64,000 bases of DNA from Yinghuangia seranimata (GTDB lineage Bacteria; Actinomycetota; Actinomycetes; Streptomycetales; Streptomycetaceae), in the NCBI RefSeq assembly GCF_029953285.1, contig NZ_JASAOI010000026.1:1-64000 (forward strand). The letters are read 5' to 3'. A program made the translations under genes and the position numbers. Every line of letters starts with the position of its first letter. The first letter of the stretch is position 1. The notes under the pieces were generated by a model. That model searched no databases. It was not told the DNA's origin and saw only the letters and a list, made by a program, of their open reading frames with translations. This document shows positions 19,491 through 28,041 of the stretch, in pieces.

Positions 19491-20101
19491 GGTCCGTCGA
19501 TCGGCCCCGAGGCCCACCAGGCTCATGACGGCGCGCCGGAGCCCGGCCAAACGCGGAGAGCACGGCCCCAGGAAGGTCGGCAACATGCCCCGGCCACCTA
19601 CCTGGGGCGGTGCCCCGCCGGATACCGGCTCGGGGCGGTGCTGTGCGCCCTGCTGGGTGCCGGCTCGTGGGCGGTGGCCGGGCCGGTTGCGCGGCCGGGT
19701 TGCCGAAACCGCCGGGCTGCGCTCGGTGATGGCGTCACCATCGCCGTCAGTCCGGCCTCAGCGACGAAGTAGTCCTGGCCGACGGCCGCGCAGATTGCGC
19801 GGTACCTGCGCCAGGCCGCGACTCGATCACGGAGGCATCGTCGGCGCCCCGGGCGCGTCCTGCGCGGACGCCCGTCGGGCCGCGCGGTCGGCGGCGCCGT
19901 GCCCCAACCTCAACCGTCTCGTGGGTACTTCCCGCCGTGACGCGCCACATCTGCCGCAGCGTGCTCGACGCGGACTGCGCGCCGATAGGCGTCCCGTCCA
20001 GCGGCTGGCGCGAGCAGGCCGTGTGTTCGAACTCGTGTCGGACAGGCCGCGTCGTGCTGAGCCAAGCCTTGGCGGCCTTCCTTCGTGCCGTACATGGGAA
20101 G

Positions 20102-20126
20102 GCTCCCCAGCCGTCGGCTGGGGAGC
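20102..20126 (-). terminator. Hairpin after the minus-strand remnant
   Basis: A perfect 11-bp stem (GCTCCCCAGCC and complement) with a 3-nt loop, 39 bp beyond the stop of the minus-strand coding remnant at 20165, as expected for its terminator. Confidence 0.6.
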
Positions 20127-20164
20127 GGCGCGAGGAGGGCCGCCAGGCCTGGCTTACTCCCCGG

Positions 20165-20365
20165 TCAGAACTCGTACTCGGCGTACTTGGAGGACGCCGG
20201 GCCATGACGACCTCCTATGAAACACCGCGGGGCGCGCTGACACGCGTCGTACACCTGCCCGTTCGCCAGCCCCCGCGCCCAACCCCAGTCGCCCCGCGCG
20301 CACTTCATGGCCTGCCACGCCACATGCGCCGCAGTGCGCGCACCGGTGACCACATTCCATTCCCC
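20165..20365 (-). pseudogene. C-terminal fragment of an unrecognised minus-strand gene
   Basis: The open minus-strand frame reads GLWDGEWNVVTGARTAAHVA... to KYAEYEF and a TGA. Codon third positions are mostly G/C, and the residue mix (Trp, Tyr, Cys, Lys, Phe) is unlike antisense shadow frames. No start or 5' part remains, because the frame runs into the tadB start region. I do not recognise the family. It lies opposite to the tad genes. Confidence 0.45.
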
Positions 20366-20389
20366 GTCCCACAGACCTTGGGAGGACCC

Positions 20390-21289
20390 GTGCCTGACCT
20401 GCTGCTTCCTCATTCACCTTCCCTCGCGGCCGTGGCCGCACCGGCGTTGGTGGCCGTCGCGATCCTGGTTGCCGGCGCGCGGGCCGGGCGGACCCGGGTC
20501 GGAGCCATCGCCGTCGTGAACTCCGCGAACCGGAAACGCGACTCACCATCGGCTCCAGCGGAGCTGCGGGTCCGCGTGGTGGCCTGGTCGGCTGATCCCG
20601 GAGTGCGTACCGCGGCCGTGGTGCTCGCCGCCACTGGGGTGACCGCGTTCGCGTTGTGGTCGCCCGTCGCAGCGCTGCTGGGCCCGCCTGCCGCCATCTA
20701 TGCCGCACGGCGACGGCGGCGTGCCCAGGCGCGACGGGACGCCGACCGGGTCCGGGCCGAGGCCGCGGACCTGGCCGGCGCGATGGTCGCCGAACTCCGC
20801 GCCGGGCAGCCCGTCTTCGAGGCCTTCACCCTCGCCGCGGGGACGCTCGACGGGCCGATGCGCGGCCTGCTGGTCGAGGCCGTTGCCGTGGCCCGTGTCG
20901 GCGGGGACATCCCGGCCGCGTTGACCCGGACCGCGTCCGCGCCCGGCGCGGAGGCCCTCGCCCGCGTGGCCGCCTGTTGGCGGGTCGCGGCCGAGCGCGG
21001 CGCAGGCTTCGCGACCGCCCTTGACCGCGTCGCCGCGGGCCTACGCGCCGAGGAGGCCGGGCGCGGCGAGCTGACGGCCGAGCTTGCCGGGGCACGCTCG
21101 ACGGCCCGACTCCTCGCTGGACTGCCGCTGTTCGGTGTGCTCCTCGGCACCGGGATCGGTGCCCACCCGACCGATGTCCTCCTACGAACTCCGCTGGGCG
21201 TCCTGTGTCTCACCCTCGGCCTTGCGCTGACGGCTGCGGGACTCACCTGGACCGACCGCATCGCCGACCACGCGTGCAGGGGGTGGTGA
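20390..21289 (+). CDS. tadB: TadB-like pilus assembly membrane protein
   Basis: A 299-residue type II secretion F-domain membrane protein of the Tad platform. An N-terminal helix (SLAAVAAPALVAVAILVAGA), a second segment at AAVVLAATGVTAFALW, the cytoplasmic GspF-like domain (AELRAGQPVFEAFTLAA), and C-terminal helices LLAGLPLFGVLLGTGIG and GVLCLTLGLALTAAGL. The start is GTG at 20390 with GGGAGGA 4-5 nt upstream. It normally pairs with TadC. A long spacer before it makes co-transcription with tadA uncertain. Confidence 0.88.
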   Translation: MPDLLLPHSPSLAAVAAPALVAVAILVAGARAGRTRVGAIAVVNSANRKRDSPSAPAELRVRVVAWSADPGVRTAAVVLAATGVTAFALWSPVAALLGPPAAIYAARRRRRAQARRDADRVRAEAADLAGAMVAELRAGQPVFEAFTLAAGTLDGPMRGLLVEAVAVARVGGDIPAALTRTASAPGAEALARVAACWRVAAERGAGFATALDRVAAGLRAEEAGRGELTAELAGARSTARLLAGLPLFGVLLGTGIGAHPTDVLLRTPLGVLCLTLGLALTAAGLTWTDRIADHACRGW

Positions 21290-21673
21290 CGGTGCCTCGC
21301 CGCATCCCTGGCGCGGCACCGCAGGCAGTGTCGGGACGGGACGCCGGACCCGACAACGAGCGCCCAGAGACCCGTTCGCGGCCTGCCGTTGGCGTGCCGC
21401 CGTCGTGGAGGTGTCCACGACCCGCGGCCCTCTCGGGGCGCGCGAGGTGGGGTTCACAGCCTGCCGGAGGTGTGGGGGCGTTGTGGCTGTCGCAACTCCT
21501 GGCGCTCTCGGGGTGCGCGAACTCGCGTTCGCATACCGCCGGACATGTGTCGTTGCCGTCGCGACCTCCACGATCCGCGGGCCCGCGAGGCTGTGCGATC
21601 AAGCGCCCATGGCCTCTCAGGGCGATGCCATCGGCATTTTGGCTACCCGCACTGCTCTCCAGGCGTGGTCCCG
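21290..21673. repeat. Degenerate repeats between tadB and tadC
   Basis: 384 bp without a gene. Related segments recur about every 75-85 bp: CTCTCGGGGCGCGCGAGGT near 21430, CTCTCGGGGTGCGCGAACTC near 21507, and GATCCGCGGGCCCGCGAGG near 21571, each preceded by a GTCGCGAC/GTCCACGAC-like word. They look like decayed tandem copies. Confidence 0.45.
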
Positions 21674-22441
21674 ATGGCTGATCCGACCGGTATGCCGGAC
21701 ACGGCCGTCGTCGGGCTCTGCGTGGCCTCGGCCGGGCTGGCCGGGTGGTTCGGGGTGCCGATTGGACGTACGCCGCGCGGGCTCGGCGTCGGCTCGGTGC
21801 CATTGACCGATCCGAACCCCGGGCCACAGACGTCCGGTCCGCGTTCGCGGCGTCGTGCGGCGGCCGGGTTGTGCGGGCTTTCGGCCGCCGTCCTGGTCGG
21901 CGGCCCGGCGGGGCTGCTGGTTGGCGCGGTCCTCGCGCCGCTCGTCGCCCGCTGGCTCGCCGGCCGTGCTCCGGCAGGGGAACTTCGTCGCCATGCCCGG
22001 CTGGTTGCGGATCTGCCGACCGCCGCCGACCTGCTGGCGGCGTGCCTGCTCGCGGGTGCGACGCCGGTCGACGCGGTGGCCACCGTCGCGGATGCCGTCG
22101 GCGGACCGCTCGGTGACGAACTGCGGTCGGCGTCCGGCGCGGTCCGGCTCGGCGCGGACCCGGTCCGCGCGTGGTCGGAACTGGCTCGGCACGGTGAACT
22201 CGCCGCACTGGCCCGTGCCCTCGCCCGCTCAGGCGACGGCGGGGCACCGCTCGCCGAACGCGTCGCCCGGCTCGCCGACGAGGCCCGCGAGCGGCAGCGG
22301 CGCCAACTGACCGCCGTCGCACGCCGCACCGCCGTGCGCGCGACCGTGCCGCTCGGCGTGTGTTTTCTGCCCGCGTTCCTGTGCGTGGGCGTGGTGCCCG
22401 TCGTCGTGGGCCTCGCCGGCCCTCTGCTCAACCCTGGCTGA
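21674..22441 (+). CDS. tadC: TadC-like pilus assembly membrane protein
   Basis: A 255-residue type II secretion F-family protein. An N-terminal helix (VVGLCVASAGLAGWFGVPIG), paired helices LCGLSAAVLVGGPAGLLVGAVLAPLVA, the cytoplasmic domain (LVADLPTAADLLAACLLAG), and a C-terminal helix LGVCFLPAFLCVGVVPVVVGLAGPLL. The RBS is weak; ATG at 21674 was chosen to include the first membrane segment, and ATG at 21692 is also possible. It forms the inner membrane platform with TadB. Confidence 0.85.
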   Translation: MADPTGMPDTAVVGLCVASAGLAGWFGVPIGRTPRGLGVGSVPLTDPNPGPQTSGPRSRRRAAAGLCGLSAAVLVGGPAGLLVGAVLAPLVARWLAGRAPAGELRRHARLVADLPTAADLLAACLLAGATPVDAVATVADAVGGPLGDELRSASGAVRLGADPVRAWSELARHGELAALARALARSGDGGAPLAERVARLADEARERQRRQLTAVARRTAVRATVPLGVCFLPAFLCVGVVPVVVGLAGPLLNPG

Positions 22442-22533
22442 AATCCGGCCCTGCGGCGGCCTCCAAGCCGCTCCAAAGCCTCCCGAGCCCGTCCTGCCAT
22501 CCGTACGAACACCTGACTGTCGAAGGAGACGTC

Positions 22534-22776
22534 ATGTCCGCGAACCCCACCGCCCCGCCCGCGATCCGACAGCGGATCGGCCGCCGTGCGCACGTCGTCC
22601 TGGTCCGTCTAGGGCGTGCCAGCCGTGACGAATCCGGCATGTCGACGGCCGAATACGCCGTCGGCACCGTCGCGGCTGTCGCGTTCGGCGGCGTGCTCTA
22701 CAAGGTCGTCACCAGCGACTCGGTGATGACCGCGTTGAGCGGGATCATCGGCAAGGCGCTCAATGCGTCGTTCTGA
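22534..22776 (+). CDS. DUF4244 (Flp pilin-like) protein
   Basis: An 80-residue protein with a basic N-terminus, then DESGMSTAEYAVGTVAAVAFGGVLYKVV, the pilin-like motif and single transmembrane helix of DUF4244 proteins found in actinobacterial tad loci. Probably the major Flp-type pilin or pseudopilin, cleaved near the ESGMSTAEY motif. Strong RBS GAAGGAG before ATG 22534. It overlaps the following tadE gene by 14 nt. Confidence 0.88.
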   Translation: MSANPTAPPAIRQRIGRRAHVVLVRLGRASRDESGMSTAEYAVGTVAAVAFGGVLYKVVTSDSVMTALSGIIGKALNASF

Positions 22777-23152
22777 CCGGCGCCGTACCCGCAGGATCCG
22801 GCCACGGCGCGACGCCGGTTACGTGACGGCCGAAACCGCCGTCGTGCTGCCGGTCCTGGTCCTGTTCGTGCTGGGGCTGACCCTGGCCGTGCTCGCGGTC
22901 GTGGCCCAGATTCGGTGCGTGGACGCCGCCCAGGCCGGTGCCCGCGCGGCGGCGCGGGGCCAGCCGCCCGACGCCGCGACGGCGGCCGCGCTCGGCACCG
23001 CGCCTCGGGGCGCGCGTACCGAACTGGTCGCCGAGGACGGGCTGGTCCGGTTCACCGTCACGGCCGACGCCCGGCTGCCGGGCCTGTGGTCCGCGGTGCA
23101 CATCCCGGTCCGGTACTCCGCCGTCGCCGTCGACGAGGCGGTGCCGCCGTGA
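22763..23152 (+). CDS. tadE: TadE-like minor pilin
   Basis: A 129-residue protein with the TadE motif RDAGYVTAETAVVLPVLVLFVLGLTLAVLAVV (membrane helix after an Arg-rich start), then a small extracytoplasmic domain. The conserved Glu in AETAV is typical of TadE/pseudopilins. It overlaps the pilin gene at its start and the next gene as GTGA at its end, so the three are probably translated together. Confidence 0.88.
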   Translation: MRRSDRRRTRRIRPRRDAGYVTAETAVVLPVLVLFVLGLTLAVLAVVAQIRCVDAAQAGARAAARGQPPDAATAAALGTAPRGARTELVAEDGLVRFTVTADARLPGLWSAVHIPVRYSAVAVDEAVPP

Positions 23153-23595
23153 CCAGGATGCGGGCGCCCCGGCCCGACGGCGCCATGACCCGGCGGCGCA
23201 GGCGGTGCCGTCCCGGCGGTGCGGTCGGGGCTGCGGCCACAGCCGTCCGCCGACCCGACTCCGGCTCCGCGACCGTGTGGGCGGCGGTCTGGGCGCTGGT
23301 GCCCGTCTGGGCGGTCCTGGTGGTGCTGGCTTACGGCGGCGCGGTCGGTGCCCGGCACCGGGCTGCCTCGGCGGCCGATGCCGCGGCACTGGCCGCCGCC
23401 ACGCAGGCCGGGCTCGGCGCGGCGGAGGCCGAGGCCTGCGCCGCGGCGGGACGACTCGCCGAGCGGCACCGGGCGGTGCTGGTGGGGTGCACGGTGCGGT
23501 CCGGGTTCGCGGACGTGGTCGCGGAGGTCCGTCCGGTGCGCCCGCTCGACCGCTTCGGCGCCGCCCGCGTACCGGCGCGCGCCGGACCACGCTGA
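23149..23595 (+). CDS. TadE-like helicase/secretion-neighbourhood protein
   Basis: A 148-residue protein of the TIGR03816 type. The Arg-rich N-terminus is followed by DSGSATVWAAVWALVPVWAVLVVLAYGGAVGARHRAASAADAAALAAA, the helix and Ala-rich segment shared with Flp-associated TadG/TadE-like proteins. The start is GTG at 23149, overlapping the tadE stop (GTGA). Last tad gene; a small hairpin follows directly. Confidence 0.8.
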   Translation: MTRMRAPRPDGAMTRRRRRCRPGGAVGAAATAVRRPDSGSATVWAAVWALVPVWAVLVVLAYGGAVGARHRAASAADAAALAAATQAGLGAAEAEACAAAGRLAERHRAVLVGCTVRSGFADVVAEVRPVRPLDRFGAARVPARAGPR

Positions 23596-23598
23596 CGG

Positions 23599-23614
23599 CG
23601 CACGGCCCCGTGCG
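23599..23614 (+). terminator. Short hairpin after the tad genes
   Basis: A 7-bp stem CGCACGG/CCGTGCG with a 2-nt loop, 4 nt after the last tad stop. The rest of the gap to 23963 has no supported gene. Confidence 0.4.
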
Positions 23615-23963
23615 GGTGGAGTCGTCCGACCAGGTCCGACACGGCGTGTCCCGCCCGCTTTCCGATCGTTGGCTCAACTCGAACGAACACCGTTCAGTCG
23701 TCCGGACTCTGACGGGCGCTCAGGCCGCGCGGACCCGCGCCTGACGCCCTGACCGGTGCGCGCAGGGTCGCACGGGGGTCGGCCCCGCACCGCGCACCAA
23801 CCCCGTCCCGGGCCGCCGCGCCACCCCGCCGCGACCCGGGACGGCCCCGAACCGGCCCCGCCGCGCCTGTGCGCGGACGGTCTCCGCGACCCGCCTACTC
23901 GCTCCTCCGCGCCCTCTAGTGCTCTGACCGCTACGGTTCGCCGGGTCGAGAGGTAGGACCGGA

Positions 23964-24202
23964 GTGTTCGTCGAGATCGTGTTCGTGGGGCTGCCGATCG
24001 ATCGTGACGAGGTCGAGGAGGCTCTCGAGGCGGCGTTCGAGCTCGACGGCGAGGTCACCGGCGCGGGCAGCGGTATGGGTCGCTCCATCTCGACCTCGAG
24101 CTCGCGCCGGACTCCGACCCTGCTGCGGCCCTGGAGCGGCTTCGGGCGGTGCTGTCCGAGCTGGGGGTCGCGGACTGCGCGACCTTGAACGTCAGTGAGT
24201 GA
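23964..24202 (+). pseudogene. Frameshifted small conserved-type gene
   Basis: Starting at GTG 23964 (AGGA 5 nt upstream), the first 38 codons read VFVEIVFVGLPIDRDEVEEALEAAFELDGEV. Near 24070 the coding signal moves to another frame, which continues SLHLDLELAPDSDPAAALERLRAVLSELGVADCATLNVSE to TGA at 24202. Both halves have strong G/C third positions, and one inserted base near 24068-24078 would give a continuous 79-residue alpha/beta protein. Either a real disruption or a one-base sequencing error. Function unknown. It converges on the helicase gene. Confidence 0.65.
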
Positions 24203-24358
24203 CCGGGCCACGATTCGCGCTCGTCCGCCCCAGCGCCGGCTGGCGCGCCACGCTCCACGGCTGGGCGTCGCTCTCGGCCCCGTCCAGGGCTACCACCCGC
24301 CGCACCGTCCCGCCTCGTCCAAGCCCTCGGTCGAGCGCCGCTCTCGGCCCGTCCGGAC

Positions 24359-26707
24359 CTACTCCGGCCGGCCCCGTAGCAGGACTCCCAGGAGCCGCAC
24401 TGCTCCCGCCTTGTCGAGGGGGTGGTTGCCGTTGCCGCATTTGGGGGATTGGACGCAGCTCGGGCAGCCGGATTCGCATTCGCAGGCCGCGATGGCCTCC
24501 TGGGTTGCGGAGAGCCAGCGGGGGGCCGTGGCGTAGGCGCGTTCGGCGAAGCCTGCGCCGCCCGGGTGGCCGTCGTAGACGAAGACCGTCGGGAGGCCGG
24601 TGTCCGGGTGGAGGGCTGTGGAGACGCCGCCGATGTCCCAGCGGTCGCAGGTCGCGAACAGGGGCAGGAGGCCGATCGAGGCGTGTTCGGCGGCGTGGGC
24701 GGCGCCGGGGAGTTCGGAGTCGTCGAGGCCGGCCTCGGCGACCTGGTCGGGGGTGACGGTCCACCACACGGCGCGCGTGCGCAGGGAGCGTTCCGGGAGG
24801 TCGAGGCGGTGTTCGCCGAGGACTTCGCCGGTGACGATGCGGCGGCGCTGGTAGGACACGACCTGGCTGGTGACCTCGACCGCGCCGAAGTGGAGGCGGG
24901 CCGCGCCCCAGTCCTCGGACCTGACCTCTTCCAGCACCCGGATGTCGGTCTTCTCGCGGGCCGACGTCGTCCAGTCGGGCGCGGCGGGCCGGACGAGGGC
25001 GACGGCGTCTTCGAGGTCGAGGTGGACGACCACGAAGGTCTCGCCCTGGTGCAGGTGGATCGCGCCCTGGTGGACGGCGCTGTGCGCGGCCGCCCCGTCG
25101 ACGGTCCCCAGCACGCGGCCGGTGCCCTCCTCGACCACGCGCACCGCCTGTCCGCCGGCGCCGCGGATGTCGGTCAGGTCCGTGGCGCGTTCGGGGCTGG
25201 TCCAGTACCAGCCCGTGCTGCGTCGGCGCAGCAGGCCGCGTCGTTCGAGGCCGGGGAGCAGCGGGGCGGCGACCGGGCCGAAGAGTTCCAGGTCGGCGTC
25301 CTGCAGTGGCATTTCGGCGGCGGCCGCGCACAGGTGGGGCGCGAGCACGTAGGGGTTGTCGGGGTCGAGGACGGTGGCCTCGACGGGGCGGTCGAAGAGT
25401 GATTCGGGGTGGTGCACGAGGTAGGTGTCGAGCGGGTCGTCGCGGGCGATGAGGACGGCGAGCGCCTCCTGGCCGGAGCGTCCGGCGCGGCCGGCCTGCT
25501 GCCACAGGGAGGCGCGGGTGCCGGGGTAGCCGGCGAGGAGGACCGCGTCCAGGCCGGAGACGTCGACACCGAGCTCGAGGGCGGTGGTCGCCGCGACGCC
25601 CATCAATCGGCCGTCGTGCAGTGCGCGTTCGAGGTCGCGGCGTTCCTGCGCCAGGTAGCCGGCGCGGTAGGTGGCGACCCGGTCGGCGAGCCCGGGGTCC
25701 ATGCGGAGGAGCTGGTCGCGGGCGATGACGCGGACGACCTCGGCGCCGCGCCGGGAGCGGACGAAGGCGATGGTGCGCACGCCGTCGGCGACGAGGTCGG
25801 CCAGCAGGTCGGCGGCCTCGGCGGTCGCGGTGCGGCGTACGGGGGCGCCGCGCTCGCCCTTGAGGTCGGTGAGCGGCGGCTCCCACAGCGCGAAGGTCAG
25901 GCCGCCGCGCGGCGAGGCGTCGTCGGTCACTTCCACCACGTCGCCGTCGGGCACGCCGATGAGCCGGGCCGCCGAGCCGCCCGGGTCGGAGACGGTCGCG
26001 GAGGCCAGCACGAAGACGGGGTCGGACCCGTAGCGCAGGCAGATCCGGCGCAGTCGGCGCAGCACCTGCGCGACGTGCGAGCCGAAGACGCCGCGGTAGG
26101 TGTGGCACTCGTCGATGACGACGTACTTCAGCGTTTTGAGGAACGCCGACCACGTGCGGTGTCCGGGCAGCAGCGAACGGTGCAGCATGTCCGGGTTGGT
26201 GAGGACGTACGACGCGTGGGCGCGGGTCCAGCGGCGTACTTCGGTCGGCGTGTCGCCGTCGAAGGTCGCCGCGCGGACGGCGGAAAGCCCGGTTCCGGCG
26301 CCGCGCAGCGCGTCCACGGCCCGGAGTTGGTCCGCTGCGAGTGCTTTTGTCGGAGAAAGATAGAGCGCGGTGGCACCACGTCCGTTCGGAGCCCGGGTAC
26401 CCTCCAAGAGGGCGGTGAGTACCGGCAGCAGGTAGGCCATGGACTTGCCCGATGCGGTGCCGGTCGCCAACACCACGGACCGGCCCGACACGGCGGCCGA
26501 TGCGGCATGCGCCTGGTGTTCCCAGGGGTGGTCGATACCGGCCGCCCGAAAAGCGTCCACGACTTCCGGGCGCGCCCAATCGGGCCACACGGTGGGCCTG
26601 CCCTCGCGAGGGGGTATCCGCCGAACGTGGGTCACTCGATCAGGTTGCGCGCGGACCGCAAGGAGGCGGCCCAACAGGGCTTCCTGAGAGTGTGGATTGG
26701 GCGACAT
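24359..26707 (-). CDS. DECH-box helicase with C-terminal DUF1998-type Cys cluster (MrfA/Hrq1-like)
   Basis: A 782-residue superfamily 2 DNA helicase of the tad-neighbourhood family TIGR03817. Walker A ATGTASGKSMAY, motif II VIDECH, motif III SATVSDP, motif VI QQAGRAGRSGQ. The C-terminal module ends in four cysteines (CECESGCPSCVQSPKCGNGNHPLDK), as in MrfA (B. subtilis YprA) and Hrq1, which act in repair of interstrand-crosslinked or damaged DNA. ATG at 26707 was preferred, with a weak RBS; 26725 is possible. It diverges from bldG. Confidence 0.9.
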   Translation of the reverse strand: MSPNPHSQEALLGRLLAVRAQPDRVTHVRRIPPREGRPTVWPDWARPEVVDAFRAAGIDHPWEHQAHAASAAVSGRSVVLATGTASGKSMAYLLPVLTALLEGTRAPNGRGATALYLSPTKALAADQLRAVDALRGAGTGLSAVRAATFDGDTPTEVRRWTRAHASYVLTNPDMLHRSLLPGHRTWSAFLKTLKYVVIDECHTYRGVFGSHVAQVLRRLRRICLRYGSDPVFVLASATVSDPGGSAARLIGVPDGDVVEVTDDASPRGGLTFALWEPPLTDLKGERGAPVRRTATAEAADLLADLVADGVRTIAFVRSRRGAEVVRVIARDQLLRMDPGLADRVATYRAGYLAQERRDLERALHDGRLMGVAATTALELGVDVSGLDAVLLAGYPGTRASLWQQAGRAGRSGQEALAVLIARDDPLDTYLVHHPESLFDRPVEATVLDPDNPYVLAPHLCAAAAEMPLQDADLELFGPVAAPLLPGLERRGLLRRRSTGWYWTSPERATDLTDIRGAGGQAVRVVEEGTGRVLGTVDGAAAHSAVHQGAIHLHQGETFVVVHLDLEDAVALVRPAAPDWTTSAREKTDIRVLEEVRSEDWGAARLHFGAVEVTSQVVSYQRRRIVTGEVLGEHRLDLPERSLRTRAVWWTVTPDQVAEAGLDDSELPGAAHAAEHASIGLLPLFATCDRWDIGGVSTALHPDTGLPTVFVYDGHPGGAGFAERAYATAPRWLSATQEAIAACECESGCPSCVQSPKCGNGNHPLDKAGAVRLLGVLLRGRPE

Positions 26708-26833
26708 CGGGCACCAGTCTCGCATCGAATGTCGTGGGATTCATCGTCCTGTAGCGCCCATAAGTGGTTGAATGCCTTGGCGGCTGCCGATCCTTGGGGG
26801 GCGACCGCTCGATAGCAAGGTGCTGGAGGATCC

Positions 26834-27175
26834 GTGGACCTGTCCCTGTCGACCCGAACCGAGGGCGGCCGTACGGTCGTCGAGGTGGGCGGCGAGATTG
26901 ATGTGTACACCGCCCCCAAACTTCGCGAGCAATTGGTGGACCTCGTCAACGAGGGTAGCTACCACCTGATCGTGGACATGGAGGGCGTGGACTTCCTGGA
27001 CTCGACGGGTCTGGGCGTCCTGGTCGGCGGGCTCAAGCGCGTACGCGCGCATGAGGGCTCGCTGCGCCTGGTGTGCACTCAGGAGCGCATCCTGAAAATC
27101 TTCCGCATCACCGGCCTGACGAAGGTGTTCCCCATCCATGCCACAGTCGCCGAGGCCGTTGCGGCCACGGACTGA
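26834..27175 (+). CDS. bldG: BldG anti-sigma factor antagonist
   Basis: A 113-residue STAS-domain protein. The phosphorylated-serine motif DFLDSTGLG places Ser57 where BldG and SpoIIAA/RsbV are phosphorylated. Unphosphorylated BldG binds anti-sigma factors and frees sigma factors that control aerial growth, stress response and antibiotics in Streptomyces. The start is GTG with GGAGGA 4 nt upstream. The next gene encodes its anti-sigma-like partner, as in S. coelicolor. Confidence 0.95.
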   Translation: MDLSLSTRTEGGRTVVEVGGEIDVYTAPKLREQLVDLVNEGSYHLIVDMEGVDFLDSTGLGVLVGGLKRVRAHEGSLRLVCTQERILKIFRITGLTKVFPIHATVAEAVAATD

Positions 27176-27321
27176 CTGACGGGCTTGATGGCGAAGGACT
27201 GATCGCGAGCGCCCGTCCGCTCCCGGCGGAGGGGCGTTCCGCCCGCCACCGCTCAACCACGTAGCGCTTCGCACCGGATAGACCGCCGGTCGGATCGTCG
27301 GCAAGTACGGCTGGGGGATCT

Positions 27322-27792
27322 ATGGCCATCGTCGAGTTGCGCTTCACCGCGCTTCCCGAGCACGTCCGGACCGCGCGCCTGGTCGCGGCCGCTGTCGCGC
27401 GCCGCGCGGGCGTGGCCGAATCGGTGCTGGACGAAGTGCGGCTCGCGGTCGGCGAGGCGTGCCTGCGCGCGGTCGGGCTGACCCGGCAGATGGGCGGCGA
27501 AGAGCCCGTCACGGTGACGCTGGACGACGGCGAGGGCCGTTTCTCGATCGAGGTGCGGGACGCGGTGCCGCAGCCCGTGGCGGCCGGCGTCGGCGGTTCC
27601 AACGGGTCCGCCGCGGACGCATCCGGCGCGGCCGCGAACGGCGCGAGCCTGGATGTCGGGGAGAGCGAGCTGGGCCTCGCGGTGATCCTCGGCCTGGTCG
27701 ACGAGCTGGATGTGAAGGCCGGCGCGGAAGGCGGCGTCATCCGGATGTCGTGGCCGTCCGCGAAGGACAAGCGCGGCGGTACGGAGCTCTGA
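27322..27792 (+). CDS. Anti-sigma factor-like HATPase protein, BldG partner
   Basis: A 156-residue protein with a GHKL (RsbW/SpoIIAB-like) fold signature, encoded 146 bp after bldG; its S. coelicolor equivalent (orf3/ApgA) is known to associate with BldG. The nucleotide-binding motifs are eroded: the N-box reads GEACLRAV, with Arg49 where SpoIIAB-type kinases have the Mg-binding Asn, and the DxGxG box is replaced by RDAVPQPVAAG with a Gly/Ala-rich insert. It may bind BldG or sigma factors without being an active kinase (inference). ATG with GGGGGA upstream. Confidence 0.85.
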   Translation: MAIVELRFTALPEHVRTARLVAAAVARRAGVAESVLDEVRLAVGEACLRAVGLTRQMGGEEPVTVTLDDGEGRFSIEVRDAVPQPVAAGVGGSNGSAADASGAAANGASLDVGESELGLAVILGLVDELDVKAGAEGGVIRMSWPSAKDKRGGTEL

Positions 27793-27848
27793 GTTCCCCT
27801 TAGCGCGCGCATGGCGCCCGGTGCGCCGGGCGGGTGAATTTCGACGTA

Positions 27849-27881
27849 CGGCGGGCGGCCCGATTCCCGGGCCGCCCGCCG
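27849..27881 (+). terminator. Terminator after the bldG operon
   Basis: A perfect 14-bp stem (CGGCGGGCGGCCCG and complement) with a 5-nt loop followed by TTGT, 56 bp after the stop of the anti-sigma-like gene. Confidence 0.85.
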
Positions 27882-28004
27882 TTGTCGTGTCCGGGGGCGG
27901 TCGCGGGAAGCCCGCCATATCCCGGCGTGGGGCCGGGAAAACCTGTTTAACCTGGGGATTGTCCGTTACGCGGCAAAGCACGCGTATTTCATAAGTAATT
28001 TGCT

Positions 28005-28041
28005 ATGATCATGAAGATTTCAATGGTGTGTTCTTGATCAT
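28005..28041. promoter_or_regulatory. AT-rich leader with paired TGATCAT palindromes upstream of hppA
   Basis: Bases 27985-28075 are the most AT-rich stretch in the backbone part of the window. ATGATCAT (28005-28012) and TGATCAT (28035-28041) are about 30 bp apart, three helical turns, and TATGAT at 28004 could be a -10 element. The position suggests regulation of hppA; the factor is unknown. Confidence 0.4.

Larger units (their letters stand above)
19491..20389. other. 899-bp spacer between tadA and tadB with decayed sequence
   Basis: No intact gene. Two minus-strand stretches show strong G/C third-position bias and protein-like composition: about 19915-20050 (HEFEHTACSRQPLDGTPIG...) and 20165-20365. 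The hairpin at 20102-20126 lies between them. The plus strand near 19620-19690 encodes a hydrophobic stretch (AVLCALLGAGSWAVAG) that resembles a membrane-protein start but is not continued. Confidence 0.5.

Noticed and set aside
22763-23152. Possible frameshift because tadE starts inside the pilin gene
   Set aside because: A 14-nt overlap is common in translationally coupled genes, and both frames have intact motifs and good codon bias.
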